Under the pieces are notes generated by a model that worked only from the letters and a program-made list of their open reading frames with translations, ran no database searches and was not told where the DNA came from. From Carnegiea gigantea (lineage: Eukaryota; Streptophyta; Magnoliopsida; Caryophyllales; Cactaceae): DNA of 64,000 nt. This document shows positions 50,538 to 60,600 of this stretch, in pieces (position 1 is the first letter of the stretch; the number at the start of each line of letters is the position of its first letter). Where the stretch lies: positions 253,501 through 317,500 of the forward strand of contig JAKOGI010000428.1 of NCBI GenBank assembly GCA_029747015.1, read 5' to 3'. The translations under genes were made by a program, and so were the position numbers.

Positions 50538-50640
50538 GCCCTTGAATTCACTGCAATTTCACACTGCCCTTTTCATCTTTTTTTTTTTCCCCTTCCCTTC
50601 TTGAGGGGTTTGTGTCAATAAAAAAGTAAATAGAATAAAA

Positions 50641-53600
50641 ATGGCATCCCAATACAAGTGCATCCTCTTCTCTTCAGCATATTTGGTCTTCTTGTTTTTT
50701 GCAACTGTTGGTGCACTTCAGGTAGCTTATGATTCCAGAGCTCTCAAGCTTGATGGAGAAAGGAAACTCATCATTTCTGGTTCAATCCATTATCCTCGTA
50801 GCACTCCCGAGGTATGCATTTCTGCATAAAAACTTTCATAAGATACTCGGGATCGATAATAGTTCTAAATTTCATTTACATCGATCTTGTACTCTTTGAT
50901 GCCTAAAAAAATAAAGAGGTATTTCCTAACTTAAATTAGATGAAGATTTACTTATGTTTTATTATATTATATAGATGTGGCCAGACCTTGTCAAAAACGC
51001 AAAGGAGGGAGGGCTCAATGCCATAGAGACATACATATTCTGGAATGCCCATGAGCCTCTTTATCGTCAGGTAAGCACTTATTTTAAGAGGCCAAGGAGT
51101 AGCTTACATATATATATGTCAGATTTTTCCCTCATCTTACTTACCATAGTGTATATCTACCAAGATCTCATATACCACTTATGTATTATTCATCGCTAAA
51201 CAGTAAATACCACCAAGTGCCTATTGATTTTTGACCTTTTCGGGATCGATATATGGTCGTGGGTAAAATTTATCCATTCAGAACAAAAAGGTCCTGTTGA
51301 TTTATCTGCTGGGTTGAAATTTGCAGTATAATTTCGAAGGGAACTTGGACTTCGTAAGGTTCTTCAAGACTATCCAAAATGAGGGCCTCTATGCAATTTT
51401 GAGGATAGGCCCTTATGTCTGTGCTGAATGGGATTATGGGTAAATCCTACTTTACAAGACTTAATTGATCTTCATGACAAATTGTAATAATTTAATTGCT
51501 CTGCTAAAATTTTAATTTCCTGACAAAAATCACTGCAGAGGCTTCCCTATGTGGCTGCACAATATGCCAGGAATCAAGCTTAGGACAAATAATGAAGTCT
51601 ACAAGGTAATTCTTATGACTAGTATATCATGGATTTGAACCATAAAAGTGATAGTATGGTAGAATTTAACCTATTTTTTGTCAAAAAGTCCCGTTAAATT
51701 TTACGAGAGGTACAAGAGAGCTCCTCTTTCTCTGTATCCTGCTTCCCTATATTCTATACCTGGTTTTAAACTGGGGTGGTCTCGAGAAAAATTAAGAGCT
51801 TTGGTATGATTGCCTTATTTCAACCGTAACTTGCCTTCTATTCTAATGCATTTTTCTGTTGGATTTTTCAATCTATATATCAGAAAGAGATGCAAACATT
51901 TACCACTTTGATTGTGGACATGGCCAAGAACGCTAGCCTCTTTGCCTCACAGGGTGGTCCAATCATCCTTGCTCAGGTAATTAATTATTACACAAGAAAT
52001 TAATTTCTGCCTAGATTGAATTTACTGTGCATATCTTTAATTTTCTTTTTTGTGTTTTTTTAGAATTTTGTGTTGTATATTATGGTAATTTAATGCTTAT
52101 TCATGCAAAAATAGATCGAAAACGAGTATGGAAATATCTACGATAAATATGGAGAGGAAGGCAAAGAGTACATAAAATGGGCAGCTCAAATGGCTGTTAA
52201 CCAGAAAATTTCTGAGCCCTGGATTATGTGCCAACAGAGTGATGCTCCTCCTCCCATGGTAATATTAGTCATTGTCATGTTTTTATCTGCGTCTTGTTTA
52301 CTTTTTGTAAGACGGTTTCTCCAAAGAATTTCGATGTTTACTTTATAATTCATCTTTGCTTTCAGATCAATACATGCAATGGTTACTACTGTGATTCGTT
52401 CACTCCCACTAGAAATGATGTTCCCAAAATGTTCACTGAGAATTGGTCTGGCTGGTATGATTTCCTTTTTTTTTTCCCCCCTAATAATTTTTCCTTTTAG
52501 TTCTATTTTTATGAATATATACTAGTTAATTAACACTCAAGGTAAGTTATTTTAGGTTCAAGCAATGGGGGCAAAGGAATCCACACAGAACAGCAGAGGA
52601 CCTTGCTTACTCTGTTGCTCGTTTCTTCCAGAAGGGTGGTGCTCTGATGAACTACTACATGGTAATTAATTCCCAAAATTTTTTAAAAAATGCAAATAAT
52701 TTTCACTTTACATGATTTTGACAAAGCATTTTCTATGATCGAACCCACGCACTGATTAACTTTATGTAATTTTGTGTGATGATACAGTACCATGGTGGTA
52801 CAGACTTTGGCAGGACTGCTGGACCTATGATGGCCACAACTTATGACTATGATGCTCCCCTTGATGAATATGGTTAGTATTCACACTTTTTTTTTGGGGG
52901 GGGGGGGGTGGTGTTGAAATGGAAGCTTTGCAGTGTGGGAATAATGTTTATTATTGTGATGTATAAGGTAATCTCAACCAGCCAAAGTGGGGACACCTGA
53001 AGCAACTCCATGACACAATCTTGTCTGTAGAGAAAATTCTCACTCATGGTGATGTCAGGACGGAAAACCTTACTGCCACAGTTGAGGTTTGTACGTTATA
53101 ACCTTTGTCTTTTGAAGTCATGGTCAAATGAGTAGGCTGATGTAGCATAAGTTCATGGTTAAATTTAATCCAAGTTGGCCAAGATCACGTAGGTTTGGAG
53201 GTTCGTGGGTCATGGTCAATTCAGGAATGCGGTCCAACTCAAATCACAGACAATTCAGCTAATGACTAGCCTGGCTTGGCTGGTCTCTTTTCCTTAAGAA
53301 GGCAATGCTTCATAGGTCTGGTTAATTATGAAGGTTTTAATCTCTGATTTGGAAATTGATTAGGCCACAATCTACTCATTGGGTGGGAACTCGACCTGCT
53401 TCATTACCAATGTGGATGAGAAAAATGATGCGACTGTCAGCTTCCAAGCCAAGACCTACTTCGTTCCTGCATGGTCCGTTAGCATCCTCCCTGACTGCAA
53501 CCAGGAAACATACAACACTGCTAAGGTAAGTAACTAAACCAACTTTCATGTTTCTTTTTCATTGCTTATTCTCATTCTTTGATTATGAATACAAGTTTCC

Positions 53601-55428
53601 TGATGCCACGAACAAATTATTATAGGTGAACGTTCAAACGACAGTGCTGGCACAAAAGTCAGAGGATTACAATCTTGATCAGGAACCTGAACGCTTGCAG
53701 TGGTCATGGAGGAGCGAGGGATTTAGGCATCTCAAGAACCCTGACTCCCTGACGGATGCAATCAAAGCCAACAAGCTTATGGACCAGAAGGAGGTTGCCA
53801 ACGATACTAGTGACTACTTATGGTACATGACTAGGTAAATAAAACTTTTCCCATCAAATCAGGGTCGGTGACTGTTCCTGTGGGACAAGTTTTTCTGAAT
53901 GCCATATACTTGGCTGACATTTGAATTCTTCGGAATCAATAGTGTCACGTTGAATGATGGAGACGCTCTTTTGGGAAAACCCGTCTATCTCCAAGTCAAC
54001 ACCAGCGGCCATATCCTCCATGCTTTCGTCAATGAAAAATATGTTGGTAAGTAATCGATACCATGCAGTACGTATAAATAAAATTGATGTGATTGGCATC
54101 TCAGATATGCCAAGTACTTGTCTAACTGTGTAGTATACCTGAATATCGAATTTCAGGAAGTAAAGATGGCTGGGCGTTCAAGTTTGAGCAGCCAATCAAT
54201 TTAGTCAAGGGAGTTAATAAGATTGCCCTCCTCAGTGTCACTGTTGGATTCCCTGTAAGTCACTAGTAGACATGATTGTTCTAATGGGTCGTATCTTGCA
54301 AACAATCTCTTTGACAGTTTCGAGTAAGGAATAAGATTGCATACACGATGACCTCCCTAATATTTTCTCGGTGTCGGTTTTTCATTTTGATGGTGACAAA
54401 GAACTATGGAGCCTTCTTTGATTTGGAAGCACACGGTGTGACTGGTCCAGTGGTGCTCTCCTCCAATGCCAGTTCTACAACCATCACTAAGGATTTGTCG
54501 AACAACCAATGGACATACAAGGTGGGGATTGAAGGCGAGCAGAGGAAGTTCTTCACAGGACAGATTGCCCGGAGGCAATGGAGAAATCAGGAGTTGATCT
54601 TCAACAGGAGGTTCACTTGGTACAAGGCTACCTTCAAGACCCCAGTAGGAACCAACCCAGTTGTGTTGGACTTCAATGGCCTAAACAAGGGACACGCTTG
54701 GGTCAATGGTAACAGCATTGGCCGTTACTGGGTCTCCAAACTCGCCCCTACTGAGGGTTGCAGCTCTACTTGTGACTACCGTGGTAAATATTATGCTGAA
54801 AAGTGCAACACTGGATGTGGCAAGCCCACTCAGAGATGGTAAGTCATATGAAGATTAGCTTATGACAAATAACTTGCTAAAGCTTTACTCATATCTGAAT
54901 ATCCAACTCGAACTGCATCAAACAGATTTAACGCTGATGTGAAATAACATAACCTAATCCTGATAGACCCCTTTCCCAAATGAACTTGACACGGATTAAT
55001 TACTCCTGAAATTTGGTTGACCACAACTTTTGTGCAGGTACCATGTACCGCGGTCATTCTTGAGCGATTCAGGGGAGAACACTTTGATTTTGTTTGAGGA
55101 GTTCGGGGGCAACCCATCATTTGTAGGCCCACAGACGGTGAGACAAACCAAGGCGTGTGCATATGCATACGAAGGGAGCAACCTGAGCTTGAGCTGCCAA
55201 CAAGGGAGGTCCATTTCGGAGATCAAGTTTGCGAGCTTTGGGGACCCTCAGGGTGAATGCGGGCAGTTCAAGAAGGGTACCTGCGAGTCCACCAATGCCT
55301 TGGCCACCATCAGCAGTGCCTGCGTTGGAAAGCCTAGCTGCGACTTCGCTGTCACTGAGCAAGTGCTCGGTCCCACTGGCTGCACAACCACACCTAGGAG
55401 GCTTGCTGTTGAGGCCTTGTGCAACTAA
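50641..55428 (+). CDS. BGAL: Beta-galactosidase (GH35), secreted, with SUEL lectin domain
   Basis: Sixteen coding exons: 50641-50811, 50975-51070, 51327-51439, 51539-51605, 51884-51976, 52115-52258, 52366-52454, 52556-52661, 52788-52872, 52978-53096, 53364-53525, 53626-53834, 53943-54046, 54157-54254, 54402-54838 and 55038-55428 (827 residues). It removes terminal beta-galactose from cell-wall pectins or glycans in the apoplast. Residues 1-25 are a signal peptide ([20 protein letters not shown]). The GH35 domain starts at [20 protein letters not shown]. Catalytic residues by family rule are the acid/base Glu184 in AQIENEYG and the nucleophile Glu253 in MFTENWSGW. Jelly-roll domains follow. 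The C-terminal 90 residues (about 737-827, Cys-rich, with [14 protein letters not shown]) are a SUEL/galactose-binding lectin domain. The overall match is closest to the BGAL7/BGAL15 group. Intron 14 has a weak polypyrimidine tract before ACAAAG, so that acceptor is the least certain. Confidence 0.95.
52886..52908. repeat. T-run/G-run tract in BGAL intron 9
   Basis: About ten T followed by about twelve G, in the sense orientation, just after the exon 9 donor. Confidence 0.9.
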
Positions 55429-55648
55429 GAAGATTAGAGAAGGGGAATGCACGCCATGCTTCTAAAACTGCATGTGTTCACATCATCAAATCGGTTGCTT
55501 GTGCACCACAGTAGAATCCTTCGTGCATTCTATTGTTGTGTTGAACAACATGTTGGTGGAAGTGTGGAACACCTGTTCGCTGAGTATGGGAAAGTCACTA
55601 ATATTCAGTGCTGTATCTGTTGCTATGTATGATCAACTTAACCAATGA

Positions 55649-55654
55649 ATAAAA
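55649..55654 (+). terminator. Probable poly(A) signal of the BGAL gene
   Basis: AATAAA about 220 bp after the BGAL stop codon, in an A-rich context. No other candidate lies closer. Confidence 0.5.
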
Positions 55655-56454
55655 TCATCTTAATTTGATCTTTATTATCTAAACTGGGACTTGGATTCGG
55701 CTATTCGTACATTACTAGTTGCAGTTTTTAAATATGATTAGCTACACGATGATGATGCTCGCATATGTGCAGTACATATGCAGGCATATGCAATTCATGC
55801 ACTTATGTGTGAGAGCAAGAGTGACAGCTAACTCCAAAATTCACATCTAGAATCATAATTCATTTGAAACCAACTTAAAAACACCCATGACTCTTCTACC
55901 CCAAAATAAGGTTATATGACAAAGAAATCATTTCATTCCATTTCATTTCATTAACTGTATAAAAGACAAGAGGCAATATGCAAGCATAAACAAAAAAACA
56001 AAGAAACAAACTTCGGGTTGGTTGATGTTTGGTCAATTATGTTTGTTTGCGCATGCACACACAGACAAAAAACAAACCTTTGGTAGAGATTGTTTGGATC
56101 AAGCTCCCAATGAACTTTTTAAAATTTCTATCACTAAATATTTAGTAATATTTTTAAAAGTACTTCTTAAATTCAAACTTTATAATATTTTTGAAAATTG
56201 AAACCCCATAAACGATGTGGACAATTCTGCCGTCAGTATATTATTCACCAACTATAAATTCTATTTGAAGACGAGAATTCATTTCTTTAAATTAAAAGGC
56301 TTTAAACCTTAGAAGTTACTATAGATATTGTTCAGATAAAAGTCAAAATGTGGTTCTCTTTCGAGGATTAGGATATGATTCTGTGCATCTTGATCAATTG
56401 GATTGTATCTGTCGAAGCAAAAAGAAACTTTCAAGTTGCTGAATTTTAGATAAG

Positions 56455-57125
56455 GATAGCAATGGACCGGATTCAAATCGCATATTAGAACATTTGAATA
56501 CGAATTTGATTATGCTTCAGATCTAAAAATCCAATCTAAATCCACTCCGACTTGGAGCATATCGGAGTCGGATTTAATTTGATTCGAATTGATTTCCATT
56601 CCCCGCAACAATTTTATACTTCTTTTTTTATCTGAACTTATTCTGTCGACCTATCGATGCAATAACATGCACCTTCCTATCATACCAATCAAATTTTGAA
56701 CATTTAATACTGAATTAGGGAAAACTGACAAATTATACGAAGGTAGACGACGTCGACAGTCTGATTGGCAATGAAGTCAAACTAAAAGTATAAGACGGGC
56801 GCACGCACCGGGGGGGAGAGAGAGTAAGAGGCGACCAATAGACCAATGGGGTTGAATATAAAGTTTTAGGGTTAAGATTACAGTGTACACTTTAGATTTG
56901 TAAAATTTTAAATTTAAATTTTAATTATTTCACAAAATACTCAAATCGGATATTATATTCCCTCCAAATTCATTCCGAATCCGACTCAGATTTAGATTAT
57001 TTTTTCGGACTCCGACTTGAATTTTTTCTCAAATCTAAATCAATTATCTTACTGCGGAGCAGGTCGGATTACGGATGGATGTGGTCATAAATCCATATTA
57101 GACTTCGACCAGGACAACCAAATTT
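56455..57125. repeat. Hairpin-rich repeat with GATTCGGATT-type words
   Basis: The segment 56538-56575 can fold: AAATCCACTCCGA pairs with TCGGAGTCGGATTT. The same words recur in the opposite half (GAATCCGACTCAGATTT near 56987, CGGACTCCGACTTGAA near 57007). Such compositions are common in non-autonomous hAT-like elements of plants. I could not fix terminal repeats or a target duplication, so the ends are approximate. Confidence 0.4.
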
Positions 57126-57641
57126 ATTATCTTCAAGGATAAGGATGCTAGTAGTGAAGCCAGTCATGCGCCATTTACCCAACATCCAACTATTTCCAAA
57201 ATTAAGGTCTTCTCATTCTCCTTCAACTAAAGAGAAGGTAAGCAACTGCACAATTTAGGCTTACTTTCACAAGCACTGATAAGACGGCCCCATGAAAAAG
57301 AACACAAAATGCCACTCCCATGAATAGATAAACGGCATCAAAGGCACATCACATTAATGATAAACTTAATACAACATGTGGAATATTCCACAGGGATAAA
57401 AAGGAGAGTATTCTCAATTTCTCACATACATACAGACCAAGAAGCCAAAACCACCCCCCCCCCCCCCCAAAATTTCCTTCCTTCGCACTTCATCACTGTG
57501 TATTCTTGGAGGGAAGGCTAGGATCAGAGGAAATACCCAAAACAGACTAACCAAAAATAGGGGGAAAAGGGTGCCATAGATGGAAAATTTGAAGCAAATG
57601 CGCATCTGTCTGACTTAATGCTCCGAAAGCCTTCAACTGCC

Positions 57642-60600
57642 TCAAGGGCCATCTTCTTGAACTGATGCAGTAACAAGAGACAAATTAGAATGAACAGCAT
57701 TTGAATTTGAACCTCCCCATACCAAAGGCCAGGGGTGGGGGGAGGAGCGGGAAGGTGGGTGAAAAGAGGGGAATTTGTTTTTTGGGGGGCCGGGGGGGGG
57801 GGGGGGGGCGCGACATACTGCTTAAGAAAAAGCCCTGAAGCAAGCTCTGGGCTCTCTCAGCCTGGTCAGGAGTGCCCGATATTCTAATGACTTTTTCGTT
57901 CACGTCAGGTCCATCTTCTACCAGAGTGACATTTGCTCCAGATAACTATTTGATTGATCATTATGCAAGTTTAGCTACAAGAGAAACCAGGCAAAGAAAA
58001 AAATTCACAGCGGACAAAGTAACTGCTAGATAGAGTATCACCTCGCTTATCTGAGCAAGCTTGTTTTTGGATTTCCCAAGGAGCCTGGAAACTGCGTACT
58101 CTGGTATCACTACTTCCAGAGTGCTCCTTGTGACCATTGGCACTTGAATCCTGGTGCTGAAAAGTAATAATACAAAATCATTTGCTTTTTTAAAAAATTT
58201 TGAACTGCTTGCAGTGAGGGGGGGGGGGGGGGGGAAAGAAGATCTAGACCTGTTCAGGCTGGTTGGTGTATCTTCACGACGACTGCTAGCACTATCTTCA
58301 CGGCGGTCACTTTCGTTCTGTCTTGATGTCTCACTGCTGGATAGTCCAGCATCCTACAAGAAACAGAAAACTGGATCATCTTTGTTTTATTAAAGAGTTG
58401 AGTAATGCATTGCCCAGTCATAAGCTATTCCAACAAGCACCTATAGGTGGTTGGTTGGAACTAGTATCTTAGTTTGATAGTAACACAGATTAGACCATCT
58501 ACACCTAGACCTCTCCAGAGTCCAGACACCAGCCTCAAGCACATTAGGATGTGGTTTTCCTAACGTACAATACAAGGTTAAGAATCCAGCAAGCTAGAAA
58601 GCTGAAAGCCAACAGTATATACACTTCAAAAATAATGCCCGGCATTGCAGGCCTCTCCGCAAAAGGTTAGTGCAACCTCTTCAAGAACCATGATTACGTC
58701 ATACCTTACCAAATTTGTATGGAGCTCGAGAGCTATGAAGCACATGTATCATAGGAAGTAACCTCTCAAACAAGTGGAAGAGACAATCCGCCAAAGCTTT
58801 CACCCTACCTCACCTCAAATGCTGCTTTTCCATGTCCATGTGTAAGTGTCCATGCAGCCTAGCCTAAGAGCTGCGCAGGTGTTTTTTTTTTTGGGGGGGG
58901 GGGGGGGGTTTGGTTTTCGGGGGCCGGGGGTTGCAATTGCAGTTCTAAAACAATTCGTTTTCCCATCAGAAGTTACAGGCTTACAGCAAAGACTTCAATT
59001 TAAAAGTGGAAATTTGTCCTTACACTTTGTCCACCTAAAGTTCAAGATATGTCCTAGCACATTACGTATCAGATCTGCTAGTAAACATGATTATACAAAA
59101 CAGAGAATCCAAGAAGCAACCTGCCCAAAGATGCGTCAAAAAGCAGCAGATAGGGTCTAGAGTTCACACTCCAAGAAACACATTTCTTAGCCTAATACCC
59201 AGTATCTCCTCACTGATAACTTTGATCAGCTCCCATCTACATTTAAACACAAATAAATGCACAAAAACATGTATGAACCTACTTATAAGGCAACCGCAAT
59301 TCCTGATATCCTCCATTTTAATCCTATTCTTCCATGGTACATTTATTTAGGAGCATGCTGAACAACATTAGAGGAAAGAATTTCATAGTGCAATACCGGA
59401 CAACCAATACCTTAGAAGGTTGCACTGCTGTTACAGTCTGTACATTTTGAGATATTGCAGAAGGAGCTTCACTGGTCAATGATTCGTAGGCAAAAGCTCG
59501 ATTGTTTGCAGTTTCTGTTCCAGGAGGCCCATTTCCCACAGGACCTGAAACTGAGTCAGATGGTGGTAGCATATCCCTCTGGACGAATTCCCTGTATAGA
59601 TAGCTTCTTAGTCTCGCAGTCACCTCAACAAGAGCTTCACGAGCTGCTTTTATCTCTCCTACAATCTGCAAATGGCAAGAAGCAACCAACTGATAAAAAG
59701 GAAACAGCTAAGGTTCTTTATCTAGATCATATCTCTCTCCTTTTTTTTGGGCCAGGGGGGGTCCCCCACTTACTAAACAGTAGATAATAACATGTCAACC
59801 CCCACCCCCCTGTATATATCCCATGTTAGAGCATATGAAACATTGATCATATTGAATGGCACAAGGGTGGAAGTGCTTCATACCCCCAAAAATGAATACA
59901 GACTATAAATCTGCTTCTATCCCTCCTACAAGCCATCATGTCAGAGCACCAAGATAGCGATCTACTCTGCCTCTGTATACAAAATGAGCTCGAGCTTTGT
60001 GCCTCTAGTAGTGTATACAAAATGCTCTCCTGAGCTTTGTGCCTCTAGTGCCCAGATCCGCCCCTGCCCCCTCTTTATTTTATTTTTTTAAAAATCCAAA
60101 TAGTGGCCAGATTCTTGATTCGTACACTCTCATCAAAGATTTAGTTTGAAAATTTAGAAAGGTCTAGAAATAAGCATACCTGGCCTATTCAGAGACTGAG
60201 CAACAGGTACCCACAAGTACTTGTCCCAGTGTCAGACTCTAGCTTTTTTTTGTAGGGTTTGCATGTTTTTGGTATAAAACAAATCGTCCACGTTCATGGT
60301 AGAGTGCAAGCATTTTACATGGGTACTTCAGGTTAAATGAAGGATATGAATAGACATCTAACTGACGGCATCAGAGAATATCAAACCTACAAAAGCTATA
60401 GTTCAGTTTACTTTTGAGGCTTTTGAAAAGTATTTTCCATTCACTTTCAAAAACAGAGCAGGCAGCAGAGTATTAGGTCATGACCTGCTGTGGAGAGAAA
60501 CAAAGAGTGCGTGTATGCAGCAAGCAATGCTGTTGATTCATCATGAGCACAGAAAAGAGGCCTTATTGCATATAGCTGAAGCATCAATGGATTGGAGAGG

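Larger units (their letters stand above)
48758..50640. other. Divergent region between TPR and beta-galactosidase genes
   Basis: No coding gene is supported. It holds a probable 5'-UTR intron and leader of the TPR gene, a 42-bp (GA)n tract, very AT-rich DNA from about 49570 to 50230, a C10 tract near 50237, a CATA/CATG tetranucleotide repeat (50294-50320) and the beta-galactosidase promoter. Confidence 0.5.
55429..57641. other. Convergent intergenic region between BGAL and RCF3
   Basis: No gene is supported. It has the BGAL 3' UTR with AATAAA at 55649-55654, a region of hairpin-forming CCGAATCCGACTC-like words at about 56455-57125, and a C-run/A-run tract near 57452-57470, probably in or near the RCF3 3' UTR. 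Confidence 0.5.

Noticed and set aside
54860..55452. Minus-strand frames over the last BGAL exons
   Set aside because: These are shadows of the GC-rich SUEL-domain exon on the other strand.
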